From contig NZ_BMJH01000002.1 of the NCBI RefSeq assembly GCF_014643175.1, positions 558,001 to 622,000 of the forward strand: a stretch of DNA of 64,000 bases, written 5' to 3'. Positions 1 through 7,418 of the stretch are shown one piece after another (position 1 is the first letter of the stretch; every line of letters starts with the position of its first letter). The notes under the pieces are model-generated. The model ran no database searches and was not told the DNA's origin. It worked only from the letters and a program-made list of their open reading frames with translations. Made by a program: the position numbers and the translations under genes. The stretch comes from Hoyosella rhizosphaerae (GTDB lineage Bacteria > Actinomycetota > Actinomycetes > Mycobacteriales > Mycobacteriaceae).

Positions 1-1041
1 GAAGGACTCACCTATGTGTGGACCTCGCAAGAACTGATTGACACACTCGGGTTGGAAGACGGAATGTGGGCGGCCAGCCTCTTTGACGTCGGAACCACAG
101 GCACATTCGAAGGTCGTACCAGCGTCTTGCAGTTGCCCGAAGACCCAGACGACTTCGAGCGCTTTGATCGCGTCCGCAACACTCTGCTATCCCACCGCAA
201 CACTCGGCCCCAACCGGAACGTGACGACAAGGTTGTCACGGCGTGGAATGGCCTCGCCATCACCGCTCTCGTCGAATCGGGGCTAGCCTTCAACAAGCCC
301 ACCTGGATTGCGGCAGCAGAAACCACCGCCAAGTATTTGCTGGACCAACACCTTATCGCGGGGCGTTTGCGGCGCTCATCGCTCGACGGCACTGTCGGTG
401 CTGCAGCCGGTGTGCTCGAAGATTACGCCGCGCTCGCAGTGGGGTTGCTCGCGCTGTTCCAAGCCACCGGCAACGACACGTGGCGGCGCGAAGCCGAGAA
501 CCTCATTGACACAGCGCTAGTACATTTTAGTGATCCGAATGCAGAAGGTTCCTGGTTCGACAGCGCCGATGACGCCGACGCCCTCATCACCAGGCCCCGC
601 GACCCACTCGACGGAGCCACACCATCGGGCGCATCCACGCTGACCGAGGCGCTACTCGCCCTGTCGGTCGTCACGGATCCCGCCAAGACTGACCAGTACG
701 CGGCAGCTGCATCGCGCAGCCTCGCTCGCGCAGTGGTTGCTCTTCAACAAGCGCCACGCTCTGCGGGGCACTGGTTTGCTGTCGCGGAAGCCGCACAGCA
801 CGGCCCACTTCAAGTTGTCGTCAGTGCAACCGATGATTCGCCTGGTGACGCTCTTGTTAGCGACGCACGACGTAGCGCGCCAGGAGGTGCCATCGTGGTT
901 GCCGCAGAAGTCGACAGCACACCGCTGTTGCATGACCGCCCACCGGTTGATGGTCACGCAACAGCGTATGTGTGCCGCGGGTTCGTCTGCGATACCCCGA
1001 GGACCACCCAGGAAGGGTTACGCCAAGCGCTGTCGACGTGA
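1..1041 (+). CDS. DUF255 / YyaL-family protein, C-terminal part
   Basis: The frame is open at base 1, so this is the last 346 or so residues of a longer protein. YyaL-type proteins have an N-terminal thioredoxin-like domain (absent here, upstream of the window) and an alpha/alpha-barrel domain resembling glycoside hydrolases; the part seen is the barrel, with the family block KVVTAWNGLAI near residue 78 and a helical tail. The biochemical role of the family is not established. It corresponds in position to M. tuberculosis Rv1084, next to hemolysin III and cis-prenyltransferase genes. Its 3' end overlaps the convergent DAHP synthase gene by 24 bp, so the two cannot have a terminator between them. 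Confidence 0.85.
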   Translation, partial: EGLTYVWTSQELIDTLGLEDGMWAASLFDVGTTGTFEGRTSVLQLPEDPDDFERFDRVRNTLLSHRNTRPQPERDDKVVTAWNGLAITALVESGLAFNKPTWIAAAETTAKYLLDQHLIAGRLRRSSLDGTVGAAAGVLEDYAALAVGLLALFQATGNDTWRREAENLIDTALVHFSDPNAEGSWFDSADDADALITRPRDPLDGATPSGASTLTEALLALSVVTDPAKTDQYAAAASRSLARAVVALQQAPRSAGHWFAVAEAAQHGPLQVVVSATDDSPGDALVSDARRSAPGGAIVVAAEVDSTPLLHDRPPVDGHATAYVCRGFVCDTPRTTQEGLRQALST

Positions 1042-2112
1042 CCTGACAGCGCTCGCCAAGGTGTCGAGCACGGTGGCGGTGGTGGCGAAATCCATGCAGG
1101 CGTCCGTCACCGACTGGCCGTACACAAGTTCGCCAGGTCCCGGCTCCTGACGTCCGGCGACAAGGAAGCTCTCCAGCATTACCCCTGAAATGCCGGCGTT
1201 TCCGTCGGCAACCATCGCCGCGACCTCCGTAGCTACTTCAGCCTGCCGGATGTGGCTTTTCCCCGAGTTAGCATGGCTCGCATCGACCATCAGCGACTGC
1301 GGCAAGCCAGCCTTTGCCAACAGCTTGACCGCGTCCGCAATATTGTCGGCCGCGTAGTTGGGGCCCTTACGACCGCCGCGCAAGATCACGTGAGTATCCG
1401 GATTGCCAGTGGTTGACACCAACGCTGCGTGCCCGTCGGGGTCTGAGCCAAAGAACACCTGTGCCGACCGTGCAGCGCGGCACCCATCGATCGCTACTTG
1501 CACATTGCCGTCGGTCGCGTTCTTGAAACCAATCGGCATCGACAGTCCTGATGCGAGTTGGCGATGAACCTGGCTCTCCGTCGTGCGAGCGCCAATAGCG
1601 CCCCACGTCACCGTGTCAGCAATGTACTGCGGGCTAGTGGGTTCGAGGAACTCGCATCCCACGGGCAGACCTGCATCGAGCACACCGAGCAGCACCGAGC
1701 GGGCCAGCCGAAGACCACGGGGTATGTCATATGTTTCATCCATACCCGGGTCGTTGATTAAGCCCTTCCACCCGACGGTTGTGCGCGGCTTTTCAAAGTA
1801 CATGCGCATGACGACGAGGAGATCATCACGATGCTTCTCAGCTTCAACGGCAAGGCGGGAAGCGTAATCGAGGGCCGCTTCAGTGTCGTGAACCGAGCAA
1901 GGCCCGACGACGACAACCAGCCGGTCGTCGTCACCGTTGAGCACTGCCCGTACTTCGTCGCGTGAGCGGCTGACCAGTTGAGCGCGGTCATCGCCGAGGG
2001 GCATCTCCTTGATGATCGTGCAAGGGTTCGGCAAAGGTGAGATCGAGCGAACATGAATGTCGCTGGTCTGAGTTCGAGTGGGGGGAGTGTCGTCCCCTAC
2101 GAAAAGTGACAC
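1018..2112 (-). CDS. aroG: 3-deoxy-7-phosphoheptulonate synthase, type I (AroFGH class)
   Basis: Condenses phosphoenolpyruvate and erythrose 4-phosphate to DAHP, the first step of the shikimate pathway to Phe, Tyr and Trp. The 364-residue product has the family hallmarks: DDRLVVVVGPCSVHD near residue 60, the GWKGLINDP block, and CEFLEPTSPQYI. The length matches E. coli-type feedback-controlled enzymes and not the larger type II enzyme of plants and mycobacteria. The ATG at 2112 has an AAGGAAGG ribosome site about 8 bases upstream. It is preceded by a long untranslated region with a possible leader peptide (see 2237-2302), which suggests control by aromatic amino acid supply. The isozyme's feedback specificity cannot be read from the sequence; aroF or aroH would be equally valid symbols. 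Confidence 0.93.
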   Translation of the reverse strand: MSLFVGDDTPPTRTQTSDIHVRSISPLPNPCTIIKEMPLGDDRAQLVSRSRDEVRAVLNGDDDRLVVVVGPCSVHDTEAALDYASRLAVEAEKHRDDLLVVMRMYFEKPRTTVGWKGLINDPGMDETYDIPRGLRLARSVLLGVLDAGLPVGCEFLEPTSPQYIADTVTWGAIGARTTESQVHRQLASGLSMPIGFKNATDGNVQVAIDGCRAARSAQVFFGSDPDGHAALVSTTGNPDTHVILRGGRKGPNYAADNIADAVKLLAKAGLPQSLMVDASHANSGKSHIRQAEVATEVAAMVADGNAGISGVMLESFLVAGRQEPGPGELVYGQSVTDACMDFATTATVLDTLASAVRSRRQRLA

Positions 2113-2315
2113 TGTGGGCCTTCCTTACTTAAGTTCGGCGGCCACACATGGACAGTTCATCCCGGTGCCCGCCAGCAGACGGACGGAAGCGAGCAGGCAA
2201 AATCGCTAGCTTTGGGCTCCGGATGAACGGTGATGGTCAGCGCACAGGACCACCAGCTCCACCCGGAGCCGGTGTAAAGCGCCAATACGACCTAGAAGTC
2301 ATGACAACGACGATA
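2113..2315 (-). promoter_or_regulatory. Structured leader and promoter of DAHP synthase gene
   Basis: About 190 transcribed bases precede the gene if transcription starts near 2302. Two stems are visible: 2251-2260 with 2265-2274 (10 pairs including one G-U, 4-base loop), and 2155-2162 with 2221-2228 (8 perfect pairs), whose left arm lies right behind the leader-peptide stop codon at 2237. No run of T follows either stem, so a classical intrinsic terminator is not evident; control could be Rho-dependent or translational. A -10 like TATCGT lies at 2315-2310; the -35 is poorly defined. Confidence 0.45.
2237..2302 (-). CDS. Putative aromatic leader peptide of the DAHP synthase gene
   Basis: A 21-codon ORF starting ATG at 2302 and ending TGA at 2237, 125 bases ahead of the DAHP synthase start. 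It encodes Tyr-Trp-Arg-Phe at residues 6-9, so one Tyr, one Trp and one Phe are clustered near its start. No ribosome site is seen, but a TATCGT hexamer (2315-2310) ends 7 bases before the ATG, the spacing expected of a leaderless transcript, which is common in this order. The second half of the ORF overlaps a 10-bp hairpin (2251-2274). Leader-peptide control of a type I DAHP synthase gene is, as I recall, known in Corynebacterium glutamicum. The role here is inference. Confidence 0.5.
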   Translation of the reverse strand: MTSRSYWRFTPAPGGAGGPVR

Positions 2316-2349
2316 ACGCAGTGTCGACTTTTCGTCACATCGGCAGCGG

Positions 2350-2400
2350 TAACTTGTGGTGAACTTCCCACATGTGGTGTGGCAAAACCACCACAAGTTA
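2350..2400. repeat. Palindrome, AACTTGTGGTG family, copy 1
   Basis: Perfect 12-bp inverted arms at 2350-2361 and 2389-2400 (TAACTTGTGGTG / CACCACAAGTTA) around a 27-base centre. The stop codon of the DUF559 gene (2398-2400, TAA on the minus strand) lies inside the right arm. The same arm sequence recurs at 3309-3363, on the other side of that gene. Confidence 0.9.
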
Positions 2401-3267
2401 CCCCCGGGACAGTGCCTCGCGAATCTCGCGCACCACCGCATCGGGATTGGCATTCACGTGATGCCACGAGAATCGCAACACCCGCCACCCCTCGTTGATC
2501 AGCACATTCTGCCGAGTCATGTCCGAGGTGAATCGCTGAACATCTCGGTGCCAGGCCCATCCGTCCACCTCGATAGCGAGCTTGTGTTTCTCAAATGCGA
2601 TGTCAAGAAAGTATCCCCGCACCTGCACTTGAGTCCGCCAGCCGTGGATTTTGTGCTTGCGCAAGTGGTGGATGAGTAGTCTTTCCGCCTCGGACTCACC
2701 TCCGGTGCGTGCGTTGCGCAGCATCGTGGTGGCCTTTCGCGCCCCGTGGCGGCCCTTGTTGCGCTGGTGGGTGGCGGTGAGGTCCGCCAATGTGGTCCAC
2801 CGTTGCAGGGCCCGGTCCAAGAATGCGGTGCCGTCAGGGATGGTCACTGCGGTGTCGAGGATCGTTAGTGGTAGGGCGGTGATTGTGAGTCCTCGCGTAG
2901 TGGTGGTGTCTGGTGTCGCGATGGTGCGGCGACGGACCTTGCACCCGCGGATGGTGGCTTTTCGTGGTGTAGGCACGGTGATGTAGTGCGTTCGTGGGGG
3001 ATGTGGGAGGAGCCCTAACCACCAGGCGGCGGAGGGTCCGTGTGCATGTGCACCTCGTCCGGCGGCGAACACGACCGCGCGCAGTCTCGCAGCGGGAGCG
3101 TGGCTGCGGTTGGCTTCGAGGTACACGCCTCGGTGGAGAGCGCACCACTGTTTCGTGGCGATGCGGTGGTGTATTTGGCGGGGTGTGAGCGCGGCCGCGA
3201 GAGCTTGGGCGCGGGTGATCACTCCGTCTTGGTTGGCGAGCAGGTGGTTGATGGGGGCTGGGTTCAC
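2398..3267 (-). CDS. DUF559 domain protein with AbiEi-like N-terminus (Vsr-like nuclease fold)
   Basis: 289 residues. The N-terminal ~70 residues (GVITRAQALAAALTPRQIHH and a following YLEANRSH segment) resemble the winged-helix antitoxin-type domain often annotated AbiEi_4, which usually binds DNA. The last ~100 residues form a DUF559 domain of the very-short-patch-repair/restriction-endonuclease fold, with a hydrophobic strand leading to IEVDGWAWH (acidic residues of a putative metal site) and a final WRVLRFSWHHV strand. Such proteins are common and variable in actinobacteria; their function is unknown. No toxin partner is adjacent. The gene is exactly bracketed by two copies of one palindrome, and its arginine/histidine/threonine-rich middle is unlike its neighbours, both suggestive of a mobile or selfish unit (inference). 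Confidence 0.85.
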   Translation of the reverse strand: MNPAPINHLLANQDGVITRAQALAAALTPRQIHHRIATKQWCALHRGVYLEANRSHAPAARLRAVVFAAGRGAHAHGPSAAWWLGLLPHPPRTHYITVPTPRKATIRGCKVRRRTIATPDTTTTRGLTITALPLTILDTAVTIPDGTAFLDRALQRWTTLADLTATHQRNKGRHGARKATTMLRNARTGGESEAERLLIHHLRKHKIHGWRTQVQVRGYFLDIAFEKHKLAIEVDGWAWHRDVQRFTSDMTRQNVLINEGWRVLRFSWHHVNANPDAVVREIREALSRG

Positions 3268-3308
3268 ACAGTGGTAGACGCACGCGGGGGCCGTTTGGTC
3301 CCGCGGCC

Positions 3309-3363
3309 GGAAACTTGTGGTGAGTTTGGTACCTCAGATGTAGTCACATCACCACAAGTTTCC
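3309..3363. repeat. Palindrome, AACTTGTGGTG family, copy 2
   Basis: Perfect 15-bp inverted arms at 3309-3323 and 3349-3363 (GGAAACTTGTGGTGA and its complement) around a 25-base centre. The core AACTTGTGGTG is shared with the copy at 2350-2400, the centre is not. It lies 42 bp upstream of the DUF559 start and 6 bp past the stop of the convergent-side ABC permease gene, so it could also serve as that gene's terminator-like hairpin, although no T run follows. Confidence 0.9.
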
Positions 3364-3369
3364 GCGCAA

Positions 3370-4932
3370 CTACCCGAGGTCGCGGCGGGCGAACGCGCCA
3401 AACCCTGCTGCGATGACGCCCACCGCCGCGATACCAAAGAGCACCCCGGCGGCATTGGCTGGGAACACCGCGGTGTGCAGCAGCGGTGAGGTGTCGAGCA
3501 ACCATTGTGGCGGGTCAAAAATGGGCCCGAACAAGGCGATGACCACTGCGAGGGTGTAGCCGAACCACACCAGCGGTGACCAGGACGGTCTTGCCGCCGC
3601 AACAAGCACAGCCACCGCGAGTATTAGCGCGACTGCGCCCCATTGGGACAGCGCTGCGCGCAGAATATCGCCAGTCAAGGACCAGTCATCTCCAGCCGCG
3701 CCGTAGCCAATGGCGAGTGCTGCGCCACCTGTCATGACAACAATGAGCGTGCCGCCGATGGTGGTGGCTACGTATCCGGCGAGGATGTAGCTGCGGCGCC
3801 GAGGGGCAACGGCAAGAGCCCCGAGTCGACCCTCTTCCTCATCGATTTTCACCCGTAGTGCGAGTGAGATTCCGCATGCGGCGGCGAAGGCCGCGAGGAT
3901 AAGCAGCGCAAATACGAAGAACGCGGCGGTGAAGGACTCCTCGCCGAATGCGCGCACAATGTCGGCCGTTGCCTCGGAGCTAGCCACGATCTCGTCGACA
4001 TTGGTGGTCATCGAGCCGAAAGCAGCCATGAGAGCGACGGTGCCAATGGTCCACGCGAGGATGCGGCCGCGAGCGAGACGAATGTGCAGGCCGAGTGGAG
4101 CGAGGAGGAAAGCGTTGGCAGTTGGTCGTCCGGGGCGTTCGGTGATGATGCCTTCGCCGAGGTCTCGATGGGCGTTGAGCCATCCTGCGCCGATTGCGAT
4201 GACAGTGGCTAAAGCGATAAGCGCGATCAGTGGTAGGGGATTGTTGGTGCCGAATGGGCTGCTGGCTTGGGCGATTCCTAGTGGCGAGAGCAGGTTGAGG
4301 CTGGTAGGTCCGGTGTCGCCGATCGCTCGGAGTGTGAAAGCTATTCCGAGGACGGTGAAGGATATGGCGAGTGCGCCTCGGGTGTGGGAGGTGATCTGCG
4401 CGGACACCAATGCCACTGCGGCGAAGAATAGTCCGATGCACACGAGTGCGAACCCGAAGGTGAGAGCGCCGGGTACGTCTGTTCCTGCGGCCACGAGTGC
4501 GCCCACGCTGAGAGCTCCGATGGTGCTGTGGAGTAGGCCGAGAAGGATGACGGTAGCGGCGAGGGGTGCGTGCTTGTCTATCTGGCCTGACCTGACGAGT
4601 TCCCATACGCCGGTTTGCTCGTGTCCGCGAGTGGTGCGGGTGGCGATGAGGATGCTGGCGATGGCGGCACCGAGGGCAAGGAACCAGCCGGATTCGTAGA
4701 CGGTGATTCCGCCGAGGGTGTGGAGCGCGTTGCGGGGGCCGGTGAATGCGGTCTCCACCGTGATGAGTTCCGCCATTTGGGCGTAGGCCTGGCGGTCTTG
4801 GGCAGTGGGGTAGAGGGCCGCGATGGACAGGCCGGAGAGGTACAGCAACGTCGGCAGGATGAGGGCCCAGAGGACCAGGGCGGTCCTGTTGAGTCGGAGG
4901 AGGATGCGTAGGAGTGTGGCGGTTCCGGTCAT
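3370..4932 (-). CDS. ABC exporter permease (Rv1217c/tetronasin type)
   Basis: 520 residues, with roughly a dozen hydrophobic segments arranged as two similar halves, as in actinobacterial permeases annotated as exporters of polyketide antibiotics. The first segment starts near residue 15 and the last ends near the C-terminus. It is translationally coupled to the ATPase gene upstream (ATGA overlap at 4929-4932), and the pair is divergent from a TetR gene, an arrangement typical of drug efflux controlled by its substrate. M. tuberculosis Rv1217c-Rv1219c is the closest parallel I can name. The substrate is unknown. Confidence 0.85.
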   Translation of the reverse strand: MTGTATLLRILLRLNRTALVLWALILPTLLYLSGLSIAALYPTAQDRQAYAQMAELITVETAFTGPRNALHTLGGITVYESGWFLALGAAIASILIATRTTRGHEQTGVWELVRSGQIDKHAPLAATVILLGLLHSTIGALSVGALVAAGTDVPGALTFGFALVCIGLFFAAVALVSAQITSHTRGALAISFTVLGIAFTLRAIGDTGPTSLNLLSPLGIAQASSPFGTNNPLPLIALIALATVIAIGAGWLNAHRDLGEGIITERPGRPTANAFLLAPLGLHIRLARGRILAWTIGTVALMAAFGSMTTNVDEIVASSEATADIVRAFGEESFTAAFFVFALLILAAFAAACGISLALRVKIDEEEGRLGALAVAPRRRSYILAGYVATTIGGTLIVVMTGGAALAIGYGAAGDDWSLTGDILRAALSQWGAVALILAVAVLVAAARPSWSPLVWFGYTLAVVIALFGPIFDPPQWLLDTSPLLHTAVFPANAAGVLFGIAAVGVIAAGFGAFARRDLG

Positions 4933-5846
4933 CGTGCGCCTCCGTCGCTGGTGGTGTCTTTGTAGTAGCGGAGGAAGAGGTCTTCGAGGGTGGGTGGTGC
5001 GCAGGTGAGGTCGACGAGTGTGGCGGACGACAGGTAGCTGATGGCGGTGGGGAGGGCGTCGGTTTCAGCGTCGAACGTAGTGGTGTAGGTGGTGTCGTTG
5101 TGGGTGATGGTGATGTTGGTGAGGCCGTTTAGCGTTTCGAGATTGGTGGGTTGTGCGCTGGTTCGGGCGGTGACGCGGTTGTGCGCGAGTGCGCGGAGTT
5201 CGTTGAGCGGGCCGGATTGGACGGTTCGGCCGTCGCGGATGATGGTGGTGGTGTCGCAGAGGTGTTCGACTTCGCTGAGGATGTGAGACGACAGTAGAAC
5301 TGTGGTGCCCGCACTCGCGGCTTGGGTGACGCGGTGTGCAAATTCTGCGTACATGAGGGGGTCGAGTCCGGTGGTGGGTTCGTCAAGGATGAGCAGTTCG
5401 GGCTTGGTGGCGAGGGCAGCGATGAGGGCGACTTTTTGGCGGTTGCCTTTGGAGTAGGAGCTGACTTTCTTGCGCGGGTCGAGTTGGAACGCCTCGATGA
5501 GTTCGTTGCGCAGTGGGTTGTTGATGGTGCCGTGGGTGCGGGCGAGTATGTCGAGTGTTTCTCCGCCTGTGAGTGTGGGCCAGAGTGCGACGTCGCCTGG
5601 GACGTAGGCGGTGCGTTTGTGGATGGTCATTGATTGCGTCGCTGGGTCGGCACCGAATACCCGCACCGTGCCGCTGGTGGGTCGGATGAGTCCGAGGAGC
5701 ACGCGGATTGTGGTGGTTTTTCCTGATCCGTTGGGGCCGAGGAAGCCGTGGATTGATCCTGGGTCCACGGTGAGGTTGAGGCCGTCGAGCGCGTGGAAGG
5801 TCCCAAATTTTTTGGTGAGTCGTTCGACCTGAATGATCGGCTCCAT
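4929..5846 (-). CDS. ABC exporter ATP-binding protein
   Basis: 305 residues of the CcmA/DrrA type. Walker A GPNGSGKTT at about residues 37-45, signature SYSKGNRQKVALIAAL near 134 (a degenerate LSGGQ, as usual for this class), Walker B LLILDEPTTGLDP near 155, and an H-loop SSHILSEVEHL. The C-terminal ~90 residues form the usual variable extension. It energises the permease encoded downstream. The ATG at 5846 is preceded by CAGGAGTTGGC, giving an AGGAG ribosome site. Expression is probably controlled by the divergent TetR gene through the operator-like sites at 5870-5930. Confidence 0.93.
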   Translation of the reverse strand: MEPIIQVERLTKKFGTFHALDGLNLTVDPGSIHGFLGPNGSGKTTTIRVLLGLIRPTSGTVRVFGADPATQSMTIHKRTAYVPGDVALWPTLTGGETLDILARTHGTINNPLRNELIEAFQLDPRKKVSSYSKGNRQKVALIAALATKPELLILDEPTTGLDPLMYAEFAHRVTQAASAGTTVLLSSHILSEVEHLCDTTTIIRDGRTVQSGPLNELRALAHNRVTARTSAQPTNLETLNGLTNITITHNDTTYTTTFDAETDALPTAISYLSSATLVDLTCAPPTLEDLFLRYYKDTTSDGGAR

Positions 5847-5869
5847 GCCAACTCCTGAAAGTAGCTATC

Positions 5870-5930
5870 AAATGACAGTTGCTGTCACTTCGACGATACT
5901 CGCGTGTAAAGTGAAACTGCAAGTGACTTT
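5870..5930. promoter_or_regulatory. Candidate TetR operators between ABC exporter and its regulator
   Basis: The 106-bp divergent region holds an almost perfect palindrome at 5871-5890 (AATGACAG-TTG-CTGTCACTT) and a second related site at 5908-5930 (AAAGTGA ... AAGTGACTTT). Both contain AAGTGACWK, one copy on each strand. Position and symmetry fit autoregulation by the TetR protein; the assignment is inference. Confidence 0.6.
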
Positions 5931-5952
5931 CAGAAATTTGTAAGATGGAGCA

Positions 5953-6579
5953 GTGATGGACGATCAGCCGCAAGTAAAACCCTCACTGCGGGAGCGAAAA
6001 AAGGCCGCAACGATGCGCACAATCCAGGCCGTCGCCCTCGACCTGTTTGATGCGAACGGATACACCGCCGTCACGGTCGATCAGATCGCGGAAGCGGCAG
6101 GCGTGTCGCCAAGTTCGGTTTATCGCTACTTCGGCACCAAAGAGCGCCTTGTCCTTCATGACGAATACGACCCGCAACTATTCGGGTTGCTCGCCGACGC
6201 TGACGGCGATCTGGCTGACATCCTCTCGGCAATGCGCCAGGGAATTGTCCACATCACGCGTGCATGGTCCGCGAAAGATGAAGCGGATGTGCGCAGGAGA
6301 ATGGGCTATATCTTGACGGAACCCGATGTCTTCTCGGCAATGCTGCGCGACCAAAGCGAGTTTGAGGGCGCACTTCGCGGGATGCTCGCCCCGCGTATTT
6401 CGACGACTTCTACGCAACATGCCGGGCTGGTGCACTATATGGTCGCGTCAACTTTGGTCGGAGGGCTCACATCGACGCTGTACTACTGGGCTGAGTCCGG
6501 ATACACCCATTGCCTCGCCGATCTTCTCGACGAGGCAATGGGTGGTGTCATTCGCTCTGTTGAAGCCCTGGTGCGTTAG
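5953..6579 (+). CDS. TetR-family regulator of the adjacent ABC exporter
   Basis: 208 residues. The N-terminal helix-turn-helix is clear: IQAVALDLFDANGYTAVTVD then IAEAAGVSPSSVYRYFGTKE near residues 25-62. The C-terminal ligand domain is unremarkable. The start may be GTG 5953 or ATG 5956. It is divergent from the ABC exporter genes and ends overlapping the convergent hemolysin III gene by 4 bp. The likely job is repression of the exporter and of itself, relieved by an exported compound. That link comes from gene arrangement only. Confidence 0.9.
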   Translation: MMDDQPQVKPSLRERKKAATMRTIQAVALDLFDANGYTAVTVDQIAEAAGVSPSSVYRYFGTKERLVLHDEYDPQLFGLLADADGDLADILSAMRQGIVHITRAWSAKDEADVRRRMGYILTEPDVFSAMLRDQSEFEGALRGMLAPRISTTSTQHAGLVHYMVASTLVGGLTSTLYYWAESGYTHCLADLLDEAMGGVIRSVEALVR

Positions 6580-7244
6580 TTGAGGGCAATCAGCCAGACG
6601 GCTACGTAGTGACAGATCGCGGCAATCACTGTCGCGGCGTGGAAAAATTCATGATGGCCAAAAGTTGTGGGCCACGGGTTCGGCCATTTTGTGGCGTAGA
6701 GAACCGCTCCAACGCTGTAGAGGACACCGCCGACGGCAAGGAGTACGAGCGAGGTCACGCCCGCGTTTGCCACCAGGTCGGGGATGACGAACGCGACAAC
6801 CCAGCCGAGCATGATGTACAGGGGTACTGCGAACCATGACGGTGACGTCGGCCACAGCATCTTCAGCGCGACGCCAGCAAGCGCTCCGCCCCAGACGATC
6901 GAGAGCACAATTCGGCCAGTTTCAGGCGACAGTGCAAGCATGCCGAACGGCGTGTAGCTACCTGCGATAAACAGGAAGATCATGGAGTGGTCGGCGCGCT
7001 TCATCCAGATTCGTTTGGATGGCGACTTCCATGTGACGCGGTGATAGAGGGCGCTGACGCCGAAAATCCCCCATATTGTCACGCTGTATATGGCGACCGC
7101 CACGGTTGCGCGGGGTTCGGCTACGGCGGCTACCACGGAGATGAGGACGACGCCGGCGATGATTGATACTGCAAATGCGTAGAGGTGAATCCATCCACGC
7201 ATGCGGGGTTTGACCGGGGATAGGGCCTCTACAATGGCGGACAA
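6576..7244 (-). CDS. Hemolysin III family (PAQR-like) membrane protein
   Basis: 222 residues with seven predicted membrane segments and the family markers: SALYHRVTW near residue 61, MKRADHSMIFLFIAGSYTPF near 82, and the final GHHEFFHAATVIAAICHYVA, which supplies the conserved His residues of a metal site. The name is historical; family members are membrane homeostasis proteins of unclear enzymology. The start is a TTG at 7244 with GAGG seven bases upstream; no ATG fits as well. It corresponds to Rv1085c in order. A perfect 18-bp palindrome lies 38 bp upstream. Confidence 0.9.
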   Translation of the reverse strand: MSAIVEALSPVKPRMRGWIHLYAFAVSIIAGVVLISVVAAVAEPRATVAVAIYSVTIWGIFGVSALYHRVTWKSPSKRIWMKRADHSMIFLFIAGSYTPFGMLALSPETGRIVLSIVWGGALAGVALKMLWPTSPSWFAVPLYIMLGWVVAFVIPDLVANAGVTSLVLLAVGGVLYSVGAVLYATKWPNPWPTTFGHHEFFHAATVIAAICHYVAVWLIALN

Positions 7245-7281
7245 GTGGCACCTCGCTTTCAGTTTTGGGGCTTCAACCCTT

Positions 7282-7299
7282 ACCTACGGTACCGTAGGT
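7282..7299. promoter_or_regulatory. Perfect 18-bp palindrome, likely operator
   Basis: ACCTACGGTACCGTAGGT is perfectly self-complementary. It lies 38 bp upstream of the hemolysin III start and 120 bp upstream of the cis-prenyltransferase start. Length and symmetry match a dimeric repressor site of the TetR class. Which regulator binds, and which gene it controls, cannot be told here. Confidence 0.65.
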
Positions 7300-7418
7300 T
7301 ACGCGCCAGTAACTTATAGTGTGGCTCGGTTAACACCCTGAAATATGATTGTCCTCCACAGAGTCGCATCCCGGAAACGATCAAGCGGCGTAGGCTGCTA
7401 AACCGTGGTGATGCTTCC

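Noticed and set aside
3040-3489. 149-codon ORF on the + strand across the DUF559 gene
   Set aside because: Antisense shadow of the DUF559 frame, no ribosome site, composition not protein-like.
4929-5846. Overlapping + strand ORFs rich in Gly/Val in the ABC transporter region
   Set aside because: They mirror GC-skewed codons of the real minus-strand genes; no start signals or family match.
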